Source: Lophium mytilinum
Lineage: Eukaryota > Ascomycota > Dothideomycetes > Mytilinidiales > Mytilinidiaceae
Assembly (NCBI GenBank): GCA_010093605.1
Contig: MU004192.1
Coordinates: 943,774-1,007,773, forward strand
Length of the DNA: 64,000 bases
Direction: 5' to 3'
The translations under genes and the position numbers were made by a program. Positions within the stretch are counted from its first letter, which is position 1; each line of letters starts with the position of its first letter. The notes beneath the pieces were generated by a model. The model was not told the DNA's origin, made no database searches, and was given only the letters and a program-made list of their open reading frames with translations. Shown in pieces: positions 46,290 to 56,642 of this stretch.

Positions 46290-49200
46290 TCACGCATCCG
46301 CCATGACCACGTCCAGCGGCTCTTCCTCACCCTCTGCGTCGAGATCCTCGTCAATCTCCATCTCGATGACTTTTCCTCTTCCTCTAGTCGTTCGGGGACT
46401 CGTGCTCGGGACACTGGTACCGTTGACTCGGACTTCGCCTCCTTCGTCTTCGGGTGTCTCCCCTAGACCTAGGCTAAGCTCGAACCCGAGCCCATTGACG
46501 GATTCATGAAGCTTACTACGGGTCCTCCTCACCGTCGTAGACGGCGTGGAGACCCCGTTGCTTATGCCATTGAGCAGCGGCGAAGCCTTCCCCATGGCCT
46601 TGCCAGTGCCATTGCGTGATGGAGAGATCTGTGTGGAACTTCCAAGCGGCATAGGGAGTGGGGTGACATTGACGCTACTGCGCTTAGCTGGTGTGCTGGG
46701 GCGACGGCGAGCTCCAAAGGGACGGCCAGCCCGACGCTTTGGGGCTGGCATACCCGGAGGGGGAGGGTAGACCTCGAAGCGGGTGGGCGGGATGCGAGAT
46801 GCGGCGAGTACTGTAGGGGGTGTAGCAGCATTGCCATTGCCGTTTGTGAGGGGTGTGCCGGGTGCTGAAACGGCGATGGAGTCTAGGAACGGGGTCATGG
46901 GGTCACCCTCGTCGGCTTCGTTGTCTTGTGAGCCTGTATTAGACATAGGACGAGAAGTTCCCCCAGCTGAGCCGTTTACCAGCTTCGCCATGGCCATCTG
47001 AACGCCCATTTCTGGAACGGCATCGTCATCTTCCTGCTCCTCGTCGCGTGGCTGCACTGTGTGAATGGCAGGGCCGTCTTCGTATTGAGAAATGTTATTG
47101 TGGCTCATGACGTATGGGGTCCACACAAGAGAATCTTCTTTGACTCGTGGGTGATTGCGCGCGTTAGCCTTTTCAACATGCTGTTTGAAGAAGGCATAGT
47201 CGAGCCTGAGGGCGTATGTCTTGGTGATAGGGTCCCGTACTAGGGCGCGGAGACCTTCAAGCGCAGATATGATATCGTCTGGCGTCATGCCAGTACGCTT
47301 GGAGATTGTCGTAATGCTGATGGGGTAACGTTGGTCCTGCAATTCATTACATAGGACGAGACGCCAGTAGTTGCGGTAGGTGACAAGGCCCATGTCACTG
47401 AGAGGCTTCTCCGGACTGCCCGTTTTCTCCTCTTTGCGAGTGAGCAGGTACGAGAACTCGATTAGAAACTGGCCGTATCCTTTGCGCTGGTGGATGGGGA
47501 GCACCAGGATGCAGGACACATTGTTTTGAGAGCTCGGGCGTTTTTCCTTGGAGAAATAGCCTACGAAGTGACAGCCAAAGTCGTTGTTCTCCGTCATGAC
47601 ATAGAAGAGGAACGGTTCCACATCGTAGTAGAGCGTCTTGGACCCAAGAAAGAGCTTCGCAAGCAGGCAGAGGTTCTGACAGTAAACTGGATTCTTGCGA
47701 CCGTCGACTTCGAAGAAGCTGAACTGTTTATCGCGATATATCTCATCGCCTGGTGGGTGCTTGGACGGGCATTTCAACTGAAAGACGTTAGCTTTGCCGT
47801 AGCTTACGAACAAGGGAATAACGAACCTTGTGTCGCCATGCCACGTAATCTGAGTTCATGTACTTAAGACAAAACTCGCAAATATAGAGCACCCTGTTCT
47901 TGCTGTATTCTTCGGGGTATGGCGCTGCATGCCATGTGTCAATCTCCCAGCCACCAAAGCTAATGCATTTGATCTTGCTTGGAGGCCCCGATACCTTATG
48001 GGCCCGACTGGAAGCTTCCGGGATACCATAGAGAGCAACTTGTTTCTGCTTCCATTCTTCTTCGGCCTTCTGTCGAGCTTCCTCAAACCTCTTTCTATCA
48101 GATGGCCCGGGGTACGTCTTGGATGTGTCTGCATCCGCTTCAGAGAGAATGCCACCGTACGGTTTGTTCTTCGTCTCATCCACGTCCTTCTCAGCGAGTG
48201 CATAGAACGGCGCGGCAAAATGGCTTTGTATGGCAGGATAGTGAGATACTTCTGGCTCTTCGGCAGCGACCGGTTGCGTTTTCCGTGATCGATCACGGAT
48301 ACGTTTCTTCTTGGGTTTGGTTGATAAAATCTTCTGGAGGCGTTCGTTATCCAGATGGAACGCGACAATCAAACTGAGACCGGGAGAGTCCAAAATCCAT
48401 GCCAACTGCTTCTTCTCTACTTTCGATCTTGAACTACGAGCCCGCGATGACCGCTTCGGCGATGTCTCCTCGGCCCCTGTGTGATGGCCATCGTCAGTCT
48501 CAATAGCCTCAGACACTGCAATTCTCACAGCGCGAGGGGATGATGCGGCTAGAGAAACGTCAGGGGCTTCGTCATTGGAGGCTTCTTCTGACGGCCTGCG
48601 CTTCTTCCGCAATGGCCGAACAGGTGGTGGTTCTTCGTCGTTCGATGCCTTGCGTTTTCGTAGGGACCTTGACCCATCCATAGGATCGTCCGGCAATATT
48701 AGATCGTTAAACACGGAGTGTTGTCCTGGCTTGTCCACACCGCGGTGTGCAGGCAGGAGATCTCGTGCAAGTTTGGGCACTGATGATAACCTACGACGGG
48801 TGGTGGGCTCCGCGCTATGTTTGGTATCTTCTTCAAGCCCATTTTCTACACAGGTGTGGCATCGCCAGTGCTCTGCGTCTATATACGCGTTAGTAAGACT
48901 GTTTGATTGCTGGGCGAAGTAACAAAGCCTTACCATCATCGGCCCTAAGGGTATTAGCGGTTCGGGCGCATTGCCGATGTGCTGCAGGAACCAAAATCAT
49001 GTCAGCTACCCGATCCGTCAAACAGCCTTGCCGGCAAAAATACGCACCGTTATCCCCACACACGGCACACGCAAGGTACTCTTCAAACTCTTCGCTTGGG
49101 TCGTGCTCTTCGTCGTCTCCACAAAATCTACCAGCAATTAGCCTTTTAATGCACCACAACCAGCAAATGCACTTACACGCAGCGATTGGGATCGGCGATT

Positions 49201-49604
49201 TCGGCTTCGACTTCTTCGGCCGCATCGCTCTCTGCCTCCCACTCATTTTCCGCTTCGGATTCTGAGCTTGCATCGGAGCCCTCGCTGTCGCTAGGCTTGG
49301 CATCGGATTCAGATCCCATGTCCACTTCAGCGTCATTGTCCTCCTCGTCCCCGTCTTCGTCTTCGGAAGCCTCATCGTCTGCAGAGATCTTGACAGCCCC
49401 AACTGGATCCCCAGCTTCCTCATCATCTTCACCCTCGGCATCCTCGTCCGAGCCCTCTGCGTCTGTAGAGCCACCACCTGGTGTTGTTTCATGTGCTTCC
49501 GCATCCATGTCGACATCGTCCTCCTCGTGCTCGCCGTCTAGGTCGCTGTCCTCGGGGTCGTTGGGGTTCGTCCCTTGCCCCAAGAGGCGGCTCGGCTCAG
49601 CCAT
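46290..49604 (-). CDS. sas3: PHD-finger MYST histone acetyltransferase (Sas3/Mst2 class), 1031 aa
   Basis: Nuclear lysine acetyltransferase, by class expected to modify histone H3 in a NuA3-type complex. Exons (coding order): 49177-49604, 49048-49127, 48934-48981, 47827-48878 and 46290-47777. Residues 1-140 are very acidic. A C4-H-C3 PHD finger is assembled from four exons: Cys 142, 145, 163, 166, His 171, Cys 174, 192 and 195. A basic, disordered stretch follows ([22 protein letters not shown]). The MYST domain has its zinc ligands Cys 519, Cys 522, His 535 and Cys 539, catalytic-site Cys 625 and the acetyl-CoA loop QRKGYG (633-638), and Glu 659 in SPEKPLSD. The C-terminus is disordered with a GRPFGARRR basic motif and an acidic end. 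Esa1 is unlikely because there is no chromodomain. Confidence 0.93.
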
Positions 49605-50202
49605 GGCATATGTGACGGCGTTCGCCAATTTAGAGAAGTACTCCAGGGTAGCGTTGTTTGATCCGTCTAGAGTGATTTACATTGAAGGCGCGACCAACTG
49701 GCACCTCGGTGGTGCTGTCATGCAGTAAGGCCAGGCTGTTGACTCGTCGCGTCGAGGAGGCAGTCGCAACGCGCCGCAGGGCCCTATCGCGCACCGGAAT
49801 TCGCGCTGGAGGGTTCGAAAATGGATGGAGGCCCCTTCTGGGAGTGTGTAACTGATGAGAAGCTGCTGCAGTCGCGCTGTCAGTATCTGTGAAGCCGAAG
49901 ACGAGGCCGTGCGCACGGTTCTGCGCGAAACTGGGGCAGAAAGGGGGCACTTCCGCCATTCAACTTACAGTGCGGGGCTCAGTGACAAGTAGACAGGTGG
50001 TTCATGGTCCTGGTGATAGCTGAGCGATGAGGAGTGGCTGCTCCCCTTGAAAGTAGTGGTGGTCGCGGGTGCGCCAAGACTGCAGGTGCTCCCGCTCCGC
50101 TTCCAAACTTGCGCCCTCAAGTGACCTCAACGACGAGCAGCTCCTCACGCCCACTCCAATCCATTGCCTACACCACATACGCTCGGTGGACCTCTCGCAA
50201 AC
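49605..50202. promoter_or_regulatory. Divergent promoter region, MYST gene / NDUFA1
   Basis: About 600 bases separate the starts of two divergently transcribed genes, so promoters of both must lie here. I see no certain factor sites. Frames inside are short and overlapping. Confidence 0.45.
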
Positions 50203-50670
50203 ATGGGGGTTCCTTTTGAAGCTTTCCTTCCCTATGGGATCATGCTCGGCGTACGCTGCCCCACCCGTCGTCTTCCGGAAGAGAAGCTAGAAGCTCACGC
50301 AAACGCAGATGTTCGCCGTCTCTGGAGTCGGTCTGGCGCAGCTCAGGTACATGCAGAACGGCAGCAAGAGGAGCAGACGCGGACTCGATGCATGGGACAG
50401 GGTGAGTGATGGAATGCCTCGAATCGCAGCATCTGCTAACAGACCTCCAGCAAAGTATGACACCACCTCCGGCGCCCCGAGACCAACAAGCTAAGCTGCG
50501 CAGTGATGGACCGCGACCGACGATTGACTGGATTCGCGAGAGGACAAACCGACAAGGCCGTTGCGCCGGTGGGGTTCGAGCTGAACAATCCCTGGACGGT
50601 ATGTTGAATGTTGAGATCATTAATAGGGCCGGACTAATTGTCGGGATAGATGGAGAAGCGTTTCTACTAG
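50203..50670 (+). CDS. ndufa1: Mitochondrial complex I subunit NDUFA1 (MWFE/NIMM), 86 aa
   Basis: Accessory subunit of NADH:ubiquinone oxidoreductase in the inner membrane. Proposed exons: 50203-50250, 50309-50401, 50451-50454, 50504-50598 and 50650-50670; introns 58, 49, 49 and 51 nt. The product starts MGVPFEAFLPYGIMLGMFAV, matching the MWFE-type start and single membrane helix. It continues with YMQNGSKRSRR, then DAWDRQMMDRDRRLTGFARG, as in the family (W-x-MERDRR in animals), and ends ELNNPWTMEKRFY. The third exon is only CAAA: it supplies Gln and the first base of Met and is the only way to get DRQMMDRDRR. Both introns around it have GT, a CTAA-type branch and AG. The gene is convergent with the NAT gene. 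Confidence 0.88.
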
Positions 50671-51109
50671 ATCAGGTTGGAGCAATGAATATACCAAGTT
50701 CTCAAATACATATTCGTGCCGTTTGCTAGGCACCAACGTTGAAGACGCAGCCCATCATAAGGTCGGCTCTAGAAAGCAACACATATGCGCCCATGTCAAA
50801 TCACTGCAATGCCTCGTTACATTTCCTCATTTACTATCCTACCACTGCTTGCGGTGTGTCAATATGTGTTTGACTGCTCAAAGCAGACTGAAGTATTTCA
50901 TTTGTATAGCCAATGAACTCTTGGACTATCTCAAGCAGTCACGAGTACCTCGGGTGTAGGTATACCGACTCCGTATTGTCCCAAGGTTCCAGATCGCTAT
51001 CAATACATCTGGAGTCCCCCGGGCAGTGGCGAGAGGTGATTACAAGCAGAAGAGGAACCACACTACCAGCAGACCATCACGAGACAGGCTTTCTTTGCGA
51101 CTACACAGA
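50671..51109. other. Intergenic between convergent genes
   Basis: 440 bases between NDUFA1 and the NAT gene. No gene, repeat or RNA recognised. Confidence 0.4.
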
Positions 51110-52106
51110 TCAGAAATCCATCGAACTCCTAATCTCAGTCACCCGCGCTCGAATGCCATTCTGCTCTGCCGGACTCAGCTTGATCCTAAACACGTCCTCC
51201 AATGCCTTGAGACGGTCTGCCTCTGTCTCAAACTTTTGTTCGCGTTCGTTCTTCCCTAGCATTCTCCACTTCAGGCTATCTCTATGGAGTATCACTACAC
51301 CAACGATTTCCTTGTCATCGTCGCCACCAAGCACGTGTTTAGCACATATGATCATATGCGTGAACATGGACTCAGTGCTAGTGCTGGTGAAGTGATTCAT
51401 GACTGCGTAATCGCATGGCAGGAATTCCAGCTCGGTGAAGCAATAGACCTCCCCGAAATCAACGCCATCATTAATTCGGTGCTCGTATATCCACAGTCGC
51501 TGGTCCGGATCGGTGTTGTCTTCAATGTTTCTCCAAGAGAGTCGAATTGAGCCCGGAGCTATGTGTGGGTATTCTAGTCCTGATCGATCTAATTTGAGAG
51601 GACATAGGGCGCCATTTGGGCCAAACCCTACATCCACCATATATTTATCTTGCCCGACTGAGACGATGTTGATCATGTGGCCCCTTACTGATAGTAAGCA
51701 AAGGTAAAATTAGTACTAAGCCTTGAGCGCCTTACCAGCCAGTGTAACCATGTCCCTCATTCACACGCGCACCCGCAGAGTAGAGCTTGAAACCGAGGGA
51801 CTTTAGCAGTGTTCCAAAAAGGCGATTATTTTCCATGCAATATCCACCCCGCCCATCGCTCTCCACAATCTTATTGAAGAGTTCATCGGCGTGGATAGAG
51901 ACATGTCGATGGGGAGAATAGTGGACGCTGAGATTCTCAAAAGGGACTGCAGACAGATGATACTTTTGGAGAACGCCCAAGAATGCGAGTGCATCTGTAT
52001 TGCTGTCTTTCGAAACATCAAATTTTTGATACTTCGAGGGGAGCCGTATTCGAGCAAAGTACTTTTCAATCTGGTCCCTAGAGAAGGTGCGGATTTGGAC
52101 CGGCAT
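51110..52106 (-). CDS. Arylamine N-acetyltransferase, 314 aa
   Basis: Cytosolic enzyme that moves acetyl (or in fungi also malonyl) from CoA to arylamines. Exons (coding order): 51736-52106 and 51110-51683; the 52-nt intron (GTAAGG...AGTAAG) splits a Trp codon. The ATG at 52106 gives MPVQIRTFSRDQIEKYFARI, the usual NAT start; the longer frame upstream lacks an ATG. The catalytic triad is complete: Cys 90 in RGGYC, His 126 in WGHMINIV and Asp 141 in DVGFG. AVPFENLSVHY is the conserved segment before the active site. The C-terminus is ALEDVFRIKLSPAEQNGI. In plant-associated fungi such enzymes detoxify benzoxazolinone-type anilides, but nothing here shows the substrate. Confidence 0.95.
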
Positions 52107-52741
52107 GATTTCCGGATGGAAAGTATGGCAGTCTTTTCTTGTTGTAGAAGCAGGTGGAGCAGCAGGACGATGATAATTTGGCTGAAATGAAGATACAAAA
52201 ACAACGAAACAAAGGAAGAGAGTTAGAAAAGACGCAAAAGTAGTAACCAAGGCCGATGAAGGGAAGGCTCAGCGCTCTAAAAACTCAATACAGGTCTTTC
52301 TATATGCAGGTGACGTGCATGAAGAGGGTCAAAAGAAGGGACGCTGAAAGGACTCCGAAGTACCTCTCACGTGCCTCTTTAGCGCGGGGCAATATTGGAG
52401 CCACGTGATTGGCGCATTCTACAGTGCCCCTGCCAAGTACTAGCACGTTCTCCAGAGATCGGTCCCTGGCTGAGATGCCAGCCCCCCTGACCCCAAAAGA
52501 CCTTGGACCAAAGCGACTCGTCCTCTTTTTCGTACTCGACATACCTGCACCCCCCAGACCTCCCCTTTGGTCTTCACAATTTTCATACATCATGCGTCGC
52601 GCGCGGTGAACCTACTCTGTTGCCGCGCCTGCAGCTGTCTTTTACGCTCTGCATTCTTTGACCTCGATCACAGCGCTAAACCGCGATTCTGGCACCATTC
52701 CACCCAGGACCCGGGTTCCGACATCTACACAACCGTGGAAG
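52107..52741. promoter_or_regulatory. Divergent promoter region, NAT gene / uds1
   Basis: 635 bases between two divergent starts. It should contain both promoters. A 97-codon frame at 52300-52593 (minus) has no family and is probably accidental. Confidence 0.4.
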
Positions 52742-55575
52742 ATGCAGAACAACGGCCTGCGCAACCCCTATGCGCCGAATGGAGACGGCCTGAGTCCCCA
52801 GCCGTCCTACGACTACCCGTCGCCGAGCTCCAACTACCCGTCGTACATGGGCGGCACCAATCCCGCCTACGAAGACTCTGCCTACCAAGGGACGCCGCGC
52901 TATGCCAGCAACACCTTTGTTCCTCCGCCAGACGTGTTCCTCGAGGGACAGAGGAAGCCGATAACCAGCAACATGCCGGACAGCACGCGCGGGAGCCAGG
53001 AGCGCAGCTCGACAATCTTGAAACGGGACCCCGTGGCTATGCACCTTCTGGTTGAGACGGCTATAATTGACAGCCAAGGCTTCGAGATACTATCCTTCGA
53101 GGAGGTCGAGGCTTTGAAGAGGGAACAACAGACAATCAATGCACGCATCGATGCTGTTCAGCGCAAACTTGCCCTCGAATCCAAGGTGCGCGATGCCGCG
53201 CAGTCTCTCAACCGCCTATACTCGAAGAAGGGAAGAGATCAGGAGCGGGAAGCGGTTAAAAGCCACAGGAGAAGCTTTGGCAGTCGGAGCAGCATAGGCA
53301 GTGGGAACAGCGAAACTCTTGCGAAATCGGAAGACGAGTTTGCAGCCAGCTTGAAGAAGTGCGACGATCTAGGCCGTGAGCTACATCAACTGGAAACACG
53401 AGCACGACAAGTCGAGACGCAGCTACTGCAGCACACCGCAGGAATCCTGCAAATTACCCACAAAGGGCCCTCAAAGCGGAGCCAAGACCGAAACTCCGCC
53501 CTTCCTGGCGGTGAAGATGGTCGACCGGATAGCCCGGCAAGCATCTACACTTACGAGAATGGAAGGAGTAATCGTGCCAAAGATGATGGCAATTTTGATG
53601 AGAGGAGTCTGTACAGATCGCCAGAGAATCTGGACGGACTTATGCATGCGCTGAAGAACGGCACCCACCATATGCCTGCAGCAGACCACGATGCTATTGA
53701 ACGGCAGAATCAAGCTTTAAACTCGGTAGAGAAGCGATTGGAAGACTTCAATGATAGGTTGAGGGATCTGATTGTTTCGGCAAACCCTGAGCGCAACCAA
53801 GGTTACTCGCCGGCTCCAAGGGCGGCGCCAAACAGCCGGGACAGCCAAAGAGCTTCGATAGTCGAGCAACACTTGGACTTTCTAGATCAAGCGCTGCGTG
53901 ATATTGGCGCGGAGCATAACCAATTGCAGCGAAACACCAGGCACTCCCAGAATGCAACTGAAGGCCGACTCGAGGGCATCAACAACCAACTTTACGCTCT
54001 GATCAGCTCAGCCCAGGCAGAGAATGATGCGAGCTATCCACCACCTCCTGAAACATCAGGGCACAGCTCACAGGACCAGATCAACTACATGGAGGAGGCA
54101 TTCTACAACATTGAGCAACTGCATTACAACATGACCGAAGACTTGAACGAATTCCGCTCAAAGTCGACCGATCAGTACTCGCAGTCCTCCCAATACGAAG
54201 CTACCTTAACCGGCTTGTGGTCTATCATTCTTGCCGGCGAAGAAGAGGCTCGGCAAAAGAAATACCAGCGCCGCCAAATGCTAGCAGCGAACCACGACGC
54301 AGAAGACGATGTATCTCCAGACGAAGAAGGAAATGCCAACGAGGAATTCTCGCTAACCGCATTTTCTAACAAGGTCCAATGGCTTTACAGTCGTGCTACT
54401 ACGCTTAAGGAGAAAGAGGCTATCCTCCGTCGACAGATCAAGCAACAGCGAGAGCTCAACAGCAAATCGGATGAGCAGAAAGAGCACGACTTTGCCCGTC
54501 TCCATGATGAAATCAATCAAGCCCGCGCCCAACAAGCCAAAGCTGAGAGTGAGCTTGGCCGTGCCATTGATCATCTAGAGCATATAAACAGCCAAGAATC
54601 ACACCGCAACGCTGCAGACTCCGAAGCTCTTGTTGCCGAACAAGCCGCGCGGCGACAAGCAGAGGATCGCTACCACGAGCTTGAGTCTCACATTGGCGAA
54701 CTCCAAGATGATGCTCGGATTGAGGCTGCTGAGTTGCGTGCTGAGCTCGCTGAAGCATCGGCTTCAGTCGAGGCGCTCAGTGCATCACTACGCACTGCTA
54801 CAAGCGAGAAGGAGGCAGCCGAGTCGCATGCCAACGAGGCCGCAAATGCTGTCGCCAGCAAGGAACAAGAGCTGAGAGAGCTAGAGGGCGAAGTCATCCG
54901 ACTCCAAACCGAAGTCACCATCGCTCGCGCAGAACTAGACGGAGCTTATGGCACTCGTGCGCAACGGGCCGCCGAAGTCGCCGCGAATCCCACGATCAAG
55001 AAAGAGCTGGATGAGCTAGGCGCCAACAATGCCGCTCTTATCGCAGAGCTGGAGTCTCTCCGACGTGCTCACGACGCCGCGGCGCAAAGCGAAAACGAGG
55101 CTCGGGAAACAGAGCGCAACTTGAAGCAGGAGCTGGGCGCCATGGCTTCCGAGTACGAGGCGCTCACTAAAGACATGATCCAAAACGAAAAGGACCGTGA
55201 TAGGTTCGAGGCCATGATCGACTCCCTCAGAGACGAGAAGGAGAGCTTAGAAATGGAGCTCAGCGACGAGCGGGTGCGCTGGATAGGCGTCCGGAGTCCA
55301 GGTGCGCCGATGGCCCAGCCAGGCGCAGCGCCTGAGGCGACGAGCATCAGGATGCTACGGGAGGACTTTAGGAAGATGATGAGGGAGCGGACAGCTGAGG
55401 GCTTGAAGGCTTTGAGGGTACGTCCATCTCCCCGTATTAATTTCCTATTTATCATGCTAACATAGCCAAACAGGCCGAGCAAGAAGAACGCCGCAAACTA
55501 GAAGCGCTCGTCCGCACACTGCGCAGAGAACAAGCACCGCAGAAGTCGAGCTTAAGCAAGACCATGACCGCGTAA
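52742..55575 (+). CDS. uds1: Uds1-like septation protein, coiled coil, 925 aa
   Basis: Homologue of the fission-yeast family up-regulated during septation. Exons are 52742-55417 and 55474-55575; the 56-nt intron (GTACGT...AACAG) is in phase 0. I start at the first ATG (MQNNGLRNPYAPNGDG); the open frame extends upstream without an ATG. Residues 1-95 are Pro/Ser/Tyr-rich and disordered. The Uds1 domain begins AMHLLVETAIIDSQGFEILS (about 99-118) and continues FEEVEALKREQQTINARIDA and a basic SKKGRDQ patch. From about residue 560 almost everything is coiled coil, rich in Ala, Glu and Arg. The last exon adds AEQEERRKLEALVRTLRREQ. A role at the division site or cell cortex is inferred from the family. 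Confidence 0.9.
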
Positions 55576-56231
55576 AACCCCCGCCCTCAATCACCCACGT
55601 CGTCAAACAACACGAGACCTACGAACCTTCGCTTCGCTACAGCCTATTTGATTTACTTTCTTAACTTTTCGCGGCTTTTTTGCACTTTGAGCGATGTCGA
55701 GTTTGTGGATGGGAGCCCGGATGGGTTGCCAGATGGGTTGCCTGATTACTTGCCGGATTGAATTGGATTGGATGGCGGTGTGGTTTAGTGTAGTGTGCTT
55801 GTGATGTTTTGAGACACGTAAAAGGGAGCGATGGACGTTTTTGAGCGTTGAGCGTAGAGAGCGTGATTTTCCCAAAGCGCATATGTGGGTGTTAGGATGG
55901 CGTCTTGTCTGGGTGAGAATTTGCTGGTTCTTTAAGTGGGGGATGTAGAGGAGATGATGCGTTACTGGGCGGGCTTTTGGTGGGTTTCTGTATACCTAAG
56001 AATTGCATTTAATTGTATGGCTCGTGCTTGAGTTGGTTTTGTGGCTTAAGTGTGGACAGATGGTGAAGAAGGGTCTACCAAGTGAAGAAGTGTCTATCGA
56101 GTGACAAATGTCATTCGAGCAGAATGAAAACAGCCATCATCTCACGTTGAACTTTCTCTTATTAGTGGCACTCATGGGTAGTCTTGAACAAGTTCAAGGT
56201 CTGAGCGACAAGACGAGATTGCGCGCCCATA
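55576..56231. other. Intergenic, 3' side of uds1
   Basis: Probably the uds1 3' untranslated region and terminator. It holds short imperfect tandem repeats built on GATGGGTTGCC (about 55720-55745) and on GTCTA/GTGAAGAAG (about 56060-56100). No gene seen. Confidence 0.4.
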
Positions 56232-56447
56232 CCGTATAGTTTCTGAATATACGGACGCCACTCTTGGCAGCGCTATCTCAAGCATAAATTTTCAGCGTAT
56301 CAGGTCAACGCCAGCGAGCTGATTTGTGGGCCACCACCCCCTGAGTTGGCCTGACACCACCGATAGGACCCACTTTCCAACGCTCTTGAGTTTAGGGGAT
56401 CGGCGATCGTGCCAAGAGTGGCGTCCGTATATTCAGAAACTATACGG
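56232..56447. mobile_element. MITE, 216 bp, perfect 38-bp inverted ends, TA-flanked
   Basis: The ends 56232-56269 and 56410-56447 are perfect inverted repeats of 38 bp beginning CCGTATAGTTTC. TA lies directly outside both (56230-56231 and 56448-56449). Each end itself contains a small palindrome (CCGTATA ... TATACGG). The 140-bp centre has no coding capacity. Perfect ends suggest recent mobility. It sits between two convergent genes, so it should not disturb either promoter. Confidence 0.88.
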
Positions 56448-56642
56448 TATTAGAATCAAGATGTATCGATAAACCGTTATAGATGATGTCCTCCTATTTT
56501 AGAGGGATGCTGCCCACATGAAATCATTAATTCATTAGATTAATCCTTCCAAACACGAGACCAGGTATCGCGAGGACAAGTGAAAAGCGAAGAGTGTCTC
56601 GAAGTAATTCCACCAAACATATTGCAACACACGTTCATCACC

